Shown here: one piece after another, positions 19,236 through 29,388 of the stretch
Layout of the letters: each line of letters starts with the position of its first letter
Position numbering within the stretch: the first letter of the stretch is position 1
From: Staphylococcus microti
GTDB taxonomy: Bacteria; Bacillota; Bacilli; Staphylococcales; Staphylococcaceae
Length of the DNA: 57,658 bases
Direction of reading: 5' to 3'
Assembly: GCF_000934465.1 (NCBI RefSeq)
Contig: NZ_JXWY01000132.1
Coordinates: 1-57,658 of the forward strand
Notes under the pieces: generated by a model
What the model saw: the letters and a program-made list of their open reading frames with translations, nothing else
Database searches by the model: none
Told to the model about the DNA's origin: nothing
Made by a program: the position numbers and the translations under genes

Positions 19236-20611
19236 GACTCGTCACCCGCCTTTCGACTTTTTTTCAATTCATTCAAGAAAGCATTGACGTCACGTTCTAA
19301 CGCCTCTGGATCTTCTTCTTTCGATTCAAATTCTTCTGGATGCGTCATCCAACGTGGTTTTTCTTCATAAACCGGGCCATTAGAATAATGTTGTTGGCGT
19401 TGTGGCTGATGTCTTTTTTCTTGCGCACGTGTTTCATTACGTTGCGTGTCCATCGCTTTTTCATATGCTGTTTTCGCATCGACAACACCGCTCTTTTTCC
19501 ACGTAGATGCAACGGCATAGACATATTTTTCAGGCAAACTATTATCAATTTTTTGCATAACATACTGCAACAAAACATTAATTACGCCAAAGCTAAAGCC
19601 TTCACGTTCCATCAGTTCCTCAATCATACGCTTTTGATAAAGTGGAGGTTCAGATCCGCCATAAGACGTTAACATCACAACCGGACTCGTATTGTCCATT
19701 AAGTTGTACCAGTCATCCCAATTTTCAACGACCACTCCGTCATTATCTGCTTCATCAAGTGAATGTTCCGCTGTACTTGATTTTGTTTGTTGAAGCGTTG
19801 GTAATGTTTGCTGGTTTTTAACTAAAAAGTGTGACTGCGCTTGTTTCCGTAAATCAAGCAATGACAAGCTTTGATCACTATTAAGCGATTTTAAAATTAA
19901 CGTTTTCATTTCGTCAGGTGGAATACGATAAAGTGTCGCTAGTTGCACAATTAAAGTACGTGTCGGTCCAGTTAAAATATCTTTACTAATATAATGTGTT
20001 TGCAACATATCTGCTAACAAGTCAAAATCAAACGAGATGTCTGTCAGATCCACACCATTATATGTGGTTTCTGCAAGCCCTTCTTCACGTGTATGAAGCG
20101 TTTGTTTTGGCACTTTAAAAACATCAGTAAACTTTTTCGTTACATCCATAAAGCCTGTTAAATCAGGTTGTGGTATCACAAAATGAGATTTCAGCTGATG
20201 ATAACGTTGTTGACCGACCACTTGATAAAAGTAAATCGATAGCATCGGATCATTAAAAAAGTCATGTGCACTTGGTGGTGGTAACAGTTGGTACACAAAC
20301 TGCGTCGTGTCATCAGCATGGCGAACACGTGTCTTCACAAGACCAATACCTTCTAATAAATCCATATGCTCTCGAAACTTAATCAAATTGATTTTCAGTT
20401 CAGACATTAATGTATAATGCGTCAAACCATCTTCAAACGTACTATGACTAAATTGATTTAAAAATTGATAAATCCCAATCGGTTCTGCACCAATTAATGG
20501 GATAAATAAACGCCCTAATATATCATCATGTATCGCTTGATGATGAAATTGTCGAACAACACAAAAGCCATCATGTGGCCGTAATTGGTTATGATGCATA
20601 GATAACGACAT
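19232..20611 (-). CDS. dnaB: Replication initiation and membrane attachment protein DnaB
   Basis: 459 aa, the Firmicute DnaB (not the helicase), which works with DnaD and DnaI to load the helicase. An N-terminal winged-helix-like domain (FIPLIGAEPIGIYQFL) is followed by a DDBH2/DnaD-like domain with GFSFGVINVLLQYVM and KYVYAVASTWKKSGV near residues 335-380, then a charged, disordered tail. The start is ATG 20611, which shares one base with the nrdR stop (TGATG) and has GGAG 8-9 nt upstream. Confidence 0.94.
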   Translation of the reverse strand: MSLSMHHNQLRPHDGFCVVRQFHHQAIHDDILGRLFIPLIGAEPIGIYQFLNQFSHSTFEDGLTHYTLMSELKINLIKFREHMDLLEGIGLVKTRVRHADDTTQFVYQLLPPPSAHDFFNDPMLSIYFYQVVGQQRYHQLKSHFVIPQPDLTGFMDVTKKFTDVFKVPKQTLHTREEGLAETTYNGVDLTDISFDFDLLADMLQTHYISKDILTGPTRTLIVQLATLYRIPPDEMKTLILKSLNSDQSLSLLDLRKQAQSHFLVKNQQTLPTLQQTKSSTAEHSLDEADNDGVVVENWDDWYNLMDNTSPVVMLTSYGGSEPPLYQKRMIEELMEREGFSFGVINVLLQYVMQKIDNSLPEKYVYAVASTWKKSGVVDAKTAYEKAMDTQRNETRAQEKRHQPQRQQHYSNGPVYEEKPRWMTHPEEFESKEEDPEALERDVNAFLNELKKSRKAGDES

Positions 20612-21081
20612 CAAGATTCACTCCGCTTATTTTCTTTCAAAATTCCTTGCATGGACTCTAATAATTGATCAACATCTTTAAACTCTCTATAAACCGATGC
20701 AAATCGCACATACGATACTTGATCCACTTGCATTAATAAATCCATGACATATTCTCCTACATCACGTGATGATACTTCCGCAATACCCGCTTCACGCAAT
20801 TGCCATTCTACTTTGTTTGTAATTTCTTCTAACTGTTGAAAACGAACTGGACGTTTTTCACATGAACGCACCAGACCGTTGATAATTTTTTCTCGATTAA
20901 ATTGTTCGCGTGTCCCGTCCTTTTTAACGACAATTAACGGGCTCATCTCTATATGCTCAAAAGTAGTGAAACGTGTACCACATTGGTCGCACTCACGTCT
21001 TCTTCTGATGGCATTTGTATCTTCCGCATGTCTCGAATCGACAACACGAGACTGAGTATGATTACATTTTGGACATTTCAC
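20611..21081 (-). CDS. nrdR: Transcriptional repressor NrdR
   Basis: 156 aa. An N-terminal zinc ribbon (CPKC..CDQCG, residues 3-34) is followed by an ATP-cone ([16 protein letters not shown]). It senses ATP/dATP and represses ribonucleotide reductase operons. GTG start at 21081 with AAGGTGA upstream. First gene of nrdR-dnaB-dnaI, which all overlap. Confidence 0.97.
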   Translation of the reverse strand: MKCPKCNHTQSRVVDSRHAEDTNAIRRRRECDQCGTRFTTFEHIEMSPLIVVKKDGTREQFNREKIINGLVRSCEKRPVRFQQLEEITNKVEWQLREAGIAEVSSRDVGEYVMDLLMQVDQVSYVRFASVYREFKDVDQLLESMQGILKENKRSES

Positions 21082-21337
21082 GACTTTGTCACCTTCTTAA
21101 CAAGAATTTTGTTTCATTATACTATAAACATTGAGATAGCAAAAGCTAGAGGAATGTTAGAGGGTACGAGCCAATCGTTTAGAGTTTGAACATCGAAAAA
21201 ATAGCATTTCAGATATGTAGTATTATGAATTTCTGTCGAGAATACAAAAACTACGAGGTGTTATGTAAATGACCGTACATATATGATGACAAACAGCACG
21301 CATAAACTGTATACATACACATCCAAAATAACAATAG
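21082..21337. other. Spacer between gapB and nrdR without a gene
   Basis: The bases nearest nrdR should hold its promoter. The rest (about 21130-21330) is AT-rich, with no convincing frame and stop codons in all frames. No structure beyond weak hairpins was seen. Confidence 0.5.
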
Positions 21338-21380
21338 AAAAAGGCTGAATACCTGAATCAGTGTTCAAGTTTCAGCCTTT
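21338..21380 (-). terminator. Terminator downstream of gapB
   Basis: Minus-strand arms AAAGGCTGAA and TTCAGCCTTT followed by TTC and A/T-rich sequence; 26 nt after the gapB stop. The stem is symmetrical enough to work in both directions. Confidence 0.85.
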
Positions 21381-21406
21381 AATTGCGTTATTTATAAGAT
21401 CATTAA

Positions 21407-22408
21407 TTATTTAATTTTTTCAGCGATTAATTGTAATACGTCAACAACGCGGTTTGAGTAACCCCATTCATTGTCGTACCAAGCTAATACTTTTACTTTA
21501 TTATCTCCCATCACAATTGTTGATGGTGCATCAATAATTGCAGAGTGTGGGTTTGTCATAAAGTCGTCTGATACAAGTGGTACGTCAACAGTTTCAACGA
21601 CACCATCAAGATCATTTTTTCGGAATAGTTCATTCACTTGTTCTTTTGTGACAGATTGTTTTAAATCAACAACTAAGTCAACAAGTGACACATTTTTAGT
21701 TGGAACGCGTAATGCCATACCATGTAATTTACCTTCTAATTCAGGCAATACGAGTGCGAGTGCTTTTGCAGCGCCTGTTGAAGTTGGAATAATGCTTTCA
21801 AAAGCTGCACGTGCACGACGTAAATCTTTATGTGGGTTGTCTAAGTTGTTTTGGTCGTTTGTGACCGCATGAACAGTTGTCATTAAACCATTGACAATAC
21901 CAAACTTGTCATTTAATAATTTCGCAACTGGTGCTAAACAGTTTGTCGTACAAGATGCATTACTGAAAACTTCATATTTATCAACGTCGATGTCTTTGTC
22001 GTTAACACCTTTAACGATTGTTTGAACGTCGCCACCTTTTGATGGTCCTGTTAAGATGACTTTTTTCGCGCCTGCTTTAATATGCGCAATTGCTTTATCT
22101 CCATGATTAAACTTACCTGTTGCTTCTACAACAATATCAATGCCTAAGTCTTTCCATGGTAAATTTTCTGGATTTCGGTCTGACGTAAGTTGAATTTCTT
22201 TACCATCCACTTTAATACCATTTTCAGTTGCTTCAACTGGTTTGTTGAACAATCCGTGTGTTGTATCATACTTAATAAGGTGGGCAATTGTTTCAGGTGG
22301 GTAACTTGCGTTAATTGCTACTACCTCAATGTCCTCATTATTTAATGCAATACGTAAAACCATACGGCCGATACGACCTAATCCATTAATTGCAATCTTT
22401 GTCGTCAT
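21407..22408 (-). CDS. gapB: Glyceraldehyde-3-phosphate dehydrogenase, GapB type
   Basis: 333 aa. NAD(P)-binding GLGRIGRMVLR at the N-terminus; the catalytic cysteine is in SNASCTTNCLAP (about residue 151); the substrate loop is HAVTNDQNNLDNPHKD. The neighbours coaE and nrdR and the overall sequence match the second, gluconeogenic GapB of staphylococci rather than the glycolytic GapA. The start is ATG 22408, 11 nt after AGGAG. A near-perfect cre site upstream supports glucose repression. Confidence 0.92.
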   Translation of the reverse strand: MTTKIAINGLGRIGRMVLRIALNNEDIEVVAINASYPPETIAHLIKYDTTHGLFNKPVEATENGIKVDGKEIQLTSDRNPENLPWKDLGIDIVVEATGKFNHGDKAIAHIKAGAKKVILTGPSKGGDVQTIVKGVNDKDIDVDKYEVFSNASCTTNCLAPVAKLLNDKFGIVNGLMTTVHAVTNDQNNLDNPHKDLRRARAAFESIIPTSTGAAKALALVLPELEGKLHGMALRVPTKNVSLVDLVVDLKQSVTKEQVNELFRKNDLDGVVETVDVPLVSDDFMTNPHSAIIDAPSTIVMGDNKVKVLAWYDNEWGYSNRVVDVLQLIAEKIK

Positions 22409-22474
22409 GTTAAAAAGCACTCCTTAAAAATGTGTTATACTTATATTCATGAGTATAACATATTATTAAATAAA

Positions 22475-22488
22475 TGAAACCGTTTTCC
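22475..22488. promoter_or_regulatory. Candidate cre (CcpA) site upstream of gapB
   Basis: TGAAACCGTTTTCC matches the cre consensus TGNAANCGNWNNCA at all but the last position. It lies 67 nt upstream of the gapB start. Confidence 0.5.
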
Positions 22489-22601
22489 TTATAATTTTTA
22501 CTTATAGCATATAATTCGATTGTTGAATGTATAATTATTTGCGTTTAAAAGTAAGCTAAATCTTAAAATTTGTAAATTGTTTCATTGTGCCATACTGATA
22601 T

Positions 22602-22643
22602 AAAAAAACGCACGCCAATTCGATTAATAAATTGACGTACGTT
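22602..22643 (-). terminator. Terminator of polA-mutM-coaE
   Basis: Minus-strand arms AACGTACGTCAATT and AATTGGCGTGCGTT with a 9-nt loop and seven T residues; just after the coaE stop. Confidence 0.85.
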
Positions 22644-22651
22644 TGTCTATT

Positions 22652-23275
22652 CTATGCTTCTTCTGTTGCCGAGTATGGTGCTAAAAAGCCTTTGTGAATC
22701 AAAAGTTGCTCCACATTTTGCTTAAGTTCTAGTGTCGTGCCTAAATTATCAATGACGACATCCGCCATTCTACTCTTCTTGTCGATTGAGATTTGGCTAT
22801 AAACACGTGCTTTCGCATCTTCAATTGATAAGTCATTACGTGCCATCAAACGATCCACTTGAATCGATTCTGAGGCATACACAAGCCATACTTCATCGAC
22901 CGTATCTTCCAACTTGTTTTCATATAACAACGGAATATCCATAATGACATTGTGCCCTTCTGCTAAATACTGTTCTTTTTCAGCATCCATAATCTCGCGT
23001 ACTTTTGGGTGTACAATGGCATTTAACTTTTCACGCAATGCACTGTCATAAAATATTTGTTCGCCGACATAAGCACGATCCATTTCGCCTGTTTCAGTAA
23101 TTGCCGCTTCACCAAACACTTCTCTTACTTGTTGTAATCCTTCAGAATCCTTTTCAACGGCTTTACGTGCGGCAATATCCGCATCAACAATTTTAAAACC
23201 ATGTGCTGACAATAATTGCGCAACAGTTGATTTACCTGTCGCAATTCCACCTGTTAATCCTATTACTTTTGGCAT
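22652..23275 (-). CDS. coaE: Dephospho-CoA kinase
   Basis: 207 aa; last step of coenzyme A synthesis. Walker [12 protein letters not shown] at the N-terminus; IVDADIAAR is the substrate motif; the DIPLLYE lid region and LMARNDLS follow. The start is ATG 23275 ([10 protein letters not shown]) behind GAGGG; the upstream extension lacks a ribosome site and overlaps mutM. Third gene of polA-mutM-coaE. Confidence 0.96.
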   Translation of the reverse strand: MPKVIGLTGGIATGKSTVAQLLSAHGFKIVDADIAARKAVEKDSEGLQQVREVFGEAAITETGEMDRAYVGEQIFYDSALREKLNAIVHPKVREIMDAEKEQYLAEGHNVIMDIPLLYENKLEDTVDEVWLVYASESIQVDRLMARNDLSIEDAKARVYSQISIDKKSRMADVVIDNLGTTLELKQNVEQLLIHKGFLAPYSATEEA

Positions 23276-23289
23276 AATTTCCCTCTTTC

Positions 23290-24162
23290 TTATTGCTGAC
23301 AATGCTCACAATAATGTGTATTTCTTCCACCGATAATAGCTGTTGTAATATCGCTACCACAGACTGAACATGTCTTTTGTTTATATACTTTTAAATTATT
23401 TTGCATCGTACCACGCTGACCATCAGCATGAACGTAATCTGAAATACTTGTTCCACCACTTTGTATACCCATTTCTAACACTTTCACAACACTTTGAAAC
23501 ACTTTTTGGCGTTGTGCCATTGTCAATTCATTCGAAGGCGTATGTGGATTGATACCCGCATCAAAAAGTGCTTCACACGCATAAATATTACCACATCCCG
23601 CAATCACACGATGTTCTAATATCATTTGTTTAATTGGCATTTTTTGATATTTTTTATGTGTGAACTGACTCAAATAATGTGCTTCTGCTTCTTCAGAAAA
23701 AGGCTCAGGTGCTATTTCTAAAATAGATGCGTAATCTGCAAGTTGAGCAACATTTCGAATTTCACCAAAACGTCGAATATCTGAATAAATCAACTTCAAT
23801 CCATTATTTAACTGAAACACAACATGCCAGTGTTTGCGGTAATTCGGTATAACGATGTCGTCCACTTCACGTGCAACGAAAAAACCACCCGCCATACCAA
23901 GATGTGAAATGAGATTTCGTCGGCTCGATCCATGCTTAAGTGTAAACAATAAATATTTACTGCGACGTGTCACGTCTTCAATCGTGTAACCTATGCTGTA
24001 CTTTTTAAAGTCATCTAAAGTGATGCCTTTAATAATCGTTTCTTTCCCTGATTCTTTTCCGTCTTTTACTTTACTTGAAAATGTCACATCTATAATTTGT
24101 TGTCCCACGATGTGTGGCACAATTCCGCGTTTAACGTGTTCAACTTCTGGTAATTCCGGCAC
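23290..24162 (-). CDS. mutM: Formamidopyrimidine-DNA glycosylase
   Basis: 290 aa base-excision repair enzyme for 8-oxoguanine. The N-terminal PELPEVE supplies the catalytic proline and glutamate; K57-type lysine is in TRRSKYLLF; the helix-two-turn-helix [13 protein letters not shown] and the C-terminal zinc finger CSVCGS..CEHCQQ are complete. GTG start at 24162 with a weak GAGAG site, 19 nt after the polA stop. Confidence 0.97.
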   Translation of the reverse strand: MPELPEVEHVKRGIVPHIVGQQIIDVTFSSKVKDGKESGKETIIKGITLDDFKKYSIGYTIEDVTRRSKYLLFTLKHGSSRRNLISHLGMAGGFFVAREVDDIVIPNYRKHWHVVFQLNNGLKLIYSDIRRFGEIRNVAQLADYASILEIAPEPFSEEAEAHYLSQFTHKKYQKMPIKQMILEHRVIAGCGNIYACEALFDAGINPHTPSNELTMAQRQKVFQSVVKVLEMGIQSGGTSISDYVHADGQRGTMQNNLKVYKQKTCSVCGSDITTAIIGGRNTHYCEHCQQ

Positions 24163-24181
24163 TATTTACCCAACTCTCTTT

Positions 24182-26809
24182 CTATTTCGCATCGTACCAT
24201 GTTGGGCCGTATTCTGACTCAACGCTTAATGGAACGTCTAATTGTAAGGCATTCACCATAATCTCTTCAACAAATTTACTAAAAGCAGCGACTTCCTCTT
24301 TTGGTACTTCAAATATCAATTCATCGTGTACTTGTAGTAACAACTCTGCTTTGAAATCTGTTTCTTGAACTGCATGATAAAAATCAACCATCGCCTTTTT
24401 AATAATATCTGCAGCACTTCCTTGTATTGGCGAGTTCATCGCTGTTCGTTCCGCAAAACCACGCTTGTTAAAGTTGCGACTCGTTATATCCGGAATGTAA
24501 CGACGACGATGTAACAATGTTTCAACATAACCTTGCTGTTTCGCATCTTGAACAATTGTTTCCATATACGTTTTCACACCAGGGAAATGCGCTAAATAAT
24601 CGTCGATAAATTGTTGTGCCTCTTTACGTGTGATACCTAAACTTTGGCTTAAACCATAATCACTAATACCATATACAATCCCAAAGTTTACAGCTTTCGC
24701 TTGTCGACGCATTAACGACGTGACGTCTTTTGCCTCAACGTTAAACACTTTCATCGCTATTGTCGTATGCACGTCTTCATTGTCAATAAATGCTTTTTGT
24801 AACGTCGGATCACCCGTTATATGCGCCAATACACGCAACTCAATTTGTGAATAGTCTGCCGCTAAAATAACATAGTCTTCATGTGATGACTTGAATGCTT
24901 TACGAATTTGACGCCCTTCTTCTAGACGAATTGGAATGTTTTGCAAGTTCGGATCGACAGAAGATAAGCGACCAGTTTGTGCTAACGTTTGATTAAAACG
25001 TGTATGAATACGATTATCATCCCAAATCACTTTTTGAAGCCCTTCTACATAAGTTGATTGCAATTTCGATAACGTACGGTACGTTAAAATATTTTCAATA
25101 ATTGGGTGTTGTCCTTCCAATTTTTCTAAAACATCTACGGCCGTTGAATAACCCGTTTTCGTCTTTTTAATCACTGGTAAACCCAGTTTTTCAAAAAGAA
25201 TAACACCGAGCTGTTTGGATGAATTCAAATTAAAATCCTCACCCGCTTGTTCGTGTATCGTTTCAATCAATTCATCTAAACGCTGTTGTAAATCTTTTTC
25301 CATCACTTGTAATGTCGCTTTATCTGTATAAATACCTGTATATTCCATTTCACTTAAAATTTGTGCTAATGGAAGTTCCAATTCTGTTAACAAATCAAGT
25401 TGCTGGTGTGACTCAAGTATCTCCGTCATTTCCGATTGTGATGTTTGAAGCGCATCTAAAATAGACGCAATATGTGTATTAAGCACATCATCTTCCGGCA
25501 CATGATAGGACTTACCTTTACCATAGATGGCAACATCATCTTGTACATGTGTATTTGCAAAGCGTGACATCACAGAGCTTACATCATCAATTGTTTGTGA
25601 AGGATCAATTAAATAGCTTGCGAGCATCGCGTCAAATGTAACATTTTTCAATTCAATATTGAGTCGCTTCATCGCAATAAATAATTTTTTCGCATCATAT
25701 GTTACTTTCGCAGTTTTTGGATTTTGTAACCAATCAACGGCAGCTTGATGATCACATAGTGCCTCCACTGACGTTACAATATAATGTGAGCCATCATAAA
25801 TACCAAATTTTAATAATGGATCTTTTAAATAGTTGGCACCTGAAACTTCAATATGTACGACAGCTTCCTCTAGCGCATCAAAGTCAATACGTGATAAATC
25901 CGTCGACACTTCAAACGTTTTCGTTGGCGTTTCTTCACTCGGTGTCTGATCAACCTCTTCCAACAATTGACGGAATTCCAATTCTTTAAACAGTGCAATT
26001 TTCTCGGTCTCATCATAGTTGTCAGGTAAACGTGTATCAGCAACTGTTACACTAATCGGACTTTCTCGATTAATCGTCGCTAGTGTCTTACTCATCAATG
26101 CATCATCTTTACTTGCAAGTAACTTTTCTTTCAGTTTTTTACCCGATACTGCGTCAATATCTTCGTAGACGCCTTCTACCGAACCGAATTGATTTAATAG
26201 CTTCAATGCCGTTTTCTCGCCAACGCCTGCAACACCCGGAATATTATCCGATGCATCTCCCATTAAACCTTTCATATCAATGATTTGCTTTGGCACTAAA
26301 CCTTGATATTTCTCAGCAATAAATGCAGGTGTGTAGTGATCAACATCTGTCACACCTTTTTTCGTGTAATAGATGGTCACGTTGTCAGATGCTAATTGTG
26401 TTAAGTCACGGTCTCCTGTAATAATGATCGTCTGCATGCCCGCTTCATCGGCTTCACGGCTTAACGTTCCGATGATATCGTCTGCTTCATAATTATCTAA
26501 TTCATACGTCTGAATCGCATACGCTGCCAACAATTGGCGAATATATGGAAACTGTTCACTTAATTCAGATGGTGTTTTTTGACGTCCCCCTTTATAATCG
26601 GCATATTGCGCGTGACGAAACGTCGTCTTCCCTGCATCAAATGCGACAAGAAAATGCGTCGGTTGTTCTTCTTTTAAAACTTTTTCTAATAAGCGTGCAA
26701 ATCCATAAATCGCATTCGTATGGATACCCGCTTTATTTTGTAACAATGGCAACGCGTAAAAAGCACGAAAGCTTAAACTATTACCATCTATTAGTATCAG
26801 TTTGTCCAC
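24182..26809 (-). CDS. polA: DNA polymerase I
   Basis: 875 aa. The 5'-3' exonuclease domain spans about 1-290 (FDAGKTTFRH, YEADDIIGT, GDRDLTQL, MGDASDNIPGV). A 3'-5' exonuclease-like domain spans about 300-470 and lacks the standard DxE motif, as in Bacillus PolI. The polymerase domain carries motif A DYSQIELRVLAH, motif B RRQAKAVNFGIVYGIS and motif C QVHDELIFEV. GTG start at 26809 with GGAGGG 7 nt upstream. First gene of polA-mutM-coaE; fills gaps in repair and Okazaki processing. Confidence 0.98.
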   Translation of the reverse strand: MDKLILIDGNSLSFRAFYALPLLQNKAGIHTNAIYGFARLLEKVLKEEQPTHFLVAFDAGKTTFRHAQYADYKGGRQKTPSELSEQFPYIRQLLAAYAIQTYELDNYEADDIIGTLSREADEAGMQTIIITGDRDLTQLASDNVTIYYTKKGVTDVDHYTPAFIAEKYQGLVPKQIIDMKGLMGDASDNIPGVAGVGEKTALKLLNQFGSVEGVYEDIDAVSGKKLKEKLLASKDDALMSKTLATINRESPISVTVADTRLPDNYDETEKIALFKELEFRQLLEEVDQTPSEETPTKTFEVSTDLSRIDFDALEEAVVHIEVSGANYLKDPLLKFGIYDGSHYIVTSVEALCDHQAAVDWLQNPKTAKVTYDAKKLFIAMKRLNIELKNVTFDAMLASYLIDPSQTIDDVSSVMSRFANTHVQDDVAIYGKGKSYHVPEDDVLNTHIASILDALQTSQSEMTEILESHQQLDLLTELELPLAQILSEMEYTGIYTDKATLQVMEKDLQQRLDELIETIHEQAGEDFNLNSSKQLGVILFEKLGLPVIKKTKTGYSTAVDVLEKLEGQHPIIENILTYRTLSKLQSTYVEGLQKVIWDDNRIHTRFNQTLAQTGRLSSVDPNLQNIPIRLEEGRQIRKAFKSSHEDYVILAADYSQIELRVLAHITGDPTLQKAFIDNEDVHTTIAMKVFNVEAKDVTSLMRRQAKAVNFGIVYGISDYGLSQSLGITRKEAQQFIDDYLAHFPGVKTYMETIVQDAKQQGYVETLLHRRRYIPDITSRNFNKRGFAERTAMNSPIQGSAADIIKKAMVDFYHAVQETDFKAELLLQVHDELIFEVPKEEVAAFSKFVEEIMVNALQLDVPLSVESEYGPTWYDAK

Positions 26810-26934
26810 AGTATTCCCTCCAACAGTATTAGTAGTTATATTTTATCACAGAACGTGTTGAAAGCTCATCTGTCACGCCAAATTGAAAAAGTAACGCGTG
26901 CTAGATAGTTAAACATCGTCCCCTTTTCAATGGC

Positions 26935-26970
26935 CAAAAAAAGCGGAACAGCATTAGCCATTCCACTTTC
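26935..26970 (-). terminator. Terminator of phoP-phoR
   Basis: Minus-strand AAGTGGAA / TTCCGCTT stem (one G-T pair) followed by seven T residues; just after the phoR stop. Confidence 0.8.
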
Positions 26971-26976
26971 CAATGT

Positions 26977-28686
26977 TTATTTTATCTGTCCGGGTAACGT
27001 TACTTTAAACGTCGAGCCTTTTCCTTCTTCAGATTGCACTTCTATTTTGCCTTGATACGCTTCAACAATATGTTTTGTAATCGATAATCCAAGGCCTGTG
27101 CCACCTGAGTCACGGCTACGCGCTTTGTCCACTCGATAAAAACGTTCAAAAATATGATATTTTTCATCAGGCGCAATTCCGATACCTTCATCAATCACTT
27201 CAATCACTTGATAATTTGCTTCTGTATAGACGCGCAAAGTAACTGTTTTTGATTCAGCAGAATAATTCACAGCGTTCGTCATTAAGTTCACAATGACTTG
27301 TGTTATTTTATCTTCGTCCGCCATTGCATAAACATCTGAAGCAATATCATCAACTAATGTAATATCTTTTAATTGTGCAATAGGTTGAATGCTTGATAAG
27401 GCGTTGCGTGCCACGTGCGACAAATCAATCCGATGCTTTTCTAACGCGGCATTTTGTTCAATTTTGGATAAATCAAGCAAATCTTCAACGAGCGACTGAA
27501 TGCGATTAGATTCTTTTAAAATAATGTCTAAAAACATATCTAATGACGCGGCATCATCTTTTGCACCGTCTATTAAAGTTTCCGCAAAACCTTTAATAGA
27601 CGTAATCGGTGTTCGCAACTCGTGTGATACATTCGCCACAAAGTCACGGCGTAAATTTTCAAGCTTTTTCAACGCCGTAATATCATGCAACACAATAACC
27701 ATCCCTTGTAGGCGCTTTTTCTTGCGTGTCAATATCGGTACACAAGCGGCGTCGAAAAACTTCTGGTGAATATCATTAAGATGTATTTCAATTTGCTGAT
27801 AAATACCTTTTTCGACTTTGAAGCCTTCTACAATAAGTGCTTTTAATGTTGGATGTAACACCACTTCATAGTTTTGAAGCTCCACATTTTCACCATTATG
27901 AAACATATCGCTATATGTTTTATTCGCGACAACAACCTCTCCTTGTTTATCAATCATCAAAATCGCACTTGGAATATTTTCTAATGTTGTTAATAAACGA
28001 TTCCGTTGCATCTTTTGTGCATGATTTAGCTTTTCCAAGCGACGTGCTAATACGTTGATAGACATATAAAGGTCTTTCGTCTCTTTCACGCTGCTTTCTG
28101 GAATACGGACATTGTAATGGCCTTTAGACAACAATGCAGCCGCATAAGACGCTTCATTAATTGGTTGAATATATGTTCGATTAATATAGCGCACTGTAAA
28201 ATAAACAAAACCGAGCGTAATCATGCTAATCAAAATCAGATACTTCCAAAATTGCAGTTGTAAATCATAGACCATCACGAAATGACCACTCATTAAAATG
28301 GTCATGTTATCTTGCTGATAGCCATACGTATACACACTTTTTTTATTGTCTAGATGATACACACTCGTGTGATTCTTTAAATCATTCAACAATTGCGCTT
28401 TATGTGCTTTTAATGATGGTTGATCTCGTACATCAATCGCATGTTCTCGATCTTGATCTATAATCAAAACATCTGTCTCAAATTGTTGTGCGAGTGTTTT
28501 CAATTGGGCATTATCACCCGTTTGATAGGCAGCGATTAATTGTTTCGCTTCTTGATTCGTTTCTTTTTTTTGATGTGTGACTGCTGTCGTATAAATACTG
28601 TTATGTACAAAAAAGCCAAGTACAAGAAAACTTACAACGATAATAGTTGTAAGTATCAATAAAAGCTTATGGTAAAATTTAATCAT
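26977..28686 (-). CDS. phoR: Phosphate-regulation sensor histidine kinase PhoR
   Basis: 569 aa membrane kinase. Transmembrane helices at about 8-28 and 147-167 flank an extracytoplasmic sensor domain. They are followed by HAMP (about 168-222), a PAS domain (about 230-340), the dimerisation domain with the phosphorylated histidine H355 in FVANVSHELRTP, and an ATPase domain with the N box (NLMTNAVNYS), DEGIGIAP and GGTGLGLSI. ATG 28686 follows the phoP stop with no gap, so the pair is coupled. Confidence 0.93.
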   Translation of the reverse strand: MIKFYHKLLLILTTIIVVSFLVLGFFVHNSIYTTAVTHQKKETNQEAKQLIAAYQTGDNAQLKTLAQQFETDVLIIDQDREHAIDVRDQPSLKAHKAQLLNDLKNHTSVYHLDNKKSVYTYGYQQDNMTILMSGHFVMVYDLQLQFWKYLILISMITLGFVYFTVRYINRTYIQPINEASYAAALLSKGHYNVRIPESSVKETKDLYMSINVLARRLEKLNHAQKMQRNRLLTTLENIPSAILMIDKQGEVVVANKTYSDMFHNGENVELQNYEVVLHPTLKALIVEGFKVEKGIYQQIEIHLNDIHQKFFDAACVPILTRKKKRLQGMVIVLHDITALKKLENLRRDFVANVSHELRTPITSIKGFAETLIDGAKDDAASLDMFLDIILKESNRIQSLVEDLLDLSKIEQNAALEKHRIDLSHVARNALSSIQPIAQLKDITLVDDIASDVYAMADEDKITQVIVNLMTNAVNYSAESKTVTLRVYTEANYQVIEVIDEGIGIAPDEKYHIFERFYRVDKARSRDSGGTGLGLSITKHIVEAYQGKIEVQSEEGKGSTFKVTLPGQIK

Positions 28687-29388
28687 TTATTTAGGTCGCT
28701 CCAATTTATAACCCAAACCACGCACAGTTTTAATCAGTTGTGGTTGCTTAGGATTGTCTTCAAGTTTCTCTCTCAAATGACTAATATGTACATCGACAAT
28801 TCTTGAATCACCTGCAAACTCATAATTCCATACGGAGTTCAACATATGCTCACGTGTGATGACACGCCCTTGACGTTCAATCAAATACAATAACAGTTCA
28901 AACTCTTTCGGCGTCAATTCAACAAGTTCATCATCACGATATACTTCAAAAAAGTCCGGTCGGATACGCAATGAACCGATATGGATTTCTTCATCTTCAT
29001 CATCTTGTTGCCATTCTGCAGATGTCACACGACGTAAAATCGCTTTAACTCGGGCAACAACTTCCCTCGGTGAAAAAGGCTTTGTCATATAGTCATCTGC
29101 ACCGAGTTCTAAGCCTAATACACGATCGAAGGCATCATCTTTAGCAGTCAACATCAAAATAGGTACTGCATTTTTATTGGCACGGATCGTTTTACACACT
29201 TCAATCCCGTCTTTTTTCGGAAGCATTAAGTCAAGCACCACAATGTCGGGCTTAACCGCATCCACTTTTTCCAATGCCTCTTCGCCATCTTGTGCCACTT
29301 CTATTGAATAGCCCGCTTGTTCAAGATTATATTTTAATAATGTTACAATTGAATGTTCATCATCAACAACCAGCACTTTTTGAACCAT
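28687..29388 (-). CDS. phoP: Response regulator PhoP
   Basis: 233 aa OmpR-family regulator. Receiver domain with acidic pocket DDEH at 9-12, phosphorylation site D53 (VVLDLMLPKKDG) and lysine K102-type in MTKPFSPREVVAR. The C-terminal winged helix carries LTPKEFELLLYL and the recognition helix region RIVDVHISHLREKLE. Start ATG 29388 follows GGGAGG. A -10 TATAAT is visible at 29424-29419. Confidence 0.94.
   Translation of the reverse strand: MVQKVLVVDDEHSIVTLLKYNLEQAGYSIEVAQDGEEALEKVDAVKPDIVVLDLMLPKKDGIEVCKTIRANKNAVPILMLTAKDDAFDRVLGLELGADDYMTKPFSPREVVARVKAILRRVTSAEWQQDDEDEEIHIGSLRIRPDFFEVYRDDELVELTPKEFELLLYLIERQGRVITREHMLNSVWNYEFAGDSRIVDVHISHLREKLEDNPKQPQLIKTVRGLGYKLERPK

Noticed and set aside
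24182-26809. PolA as an inactivated 3'-5' proofreading mutant
   Set aside because: Loss of the exonuclease motifs is normal for Bacillus and Staphylococcus DNA polymerase I.
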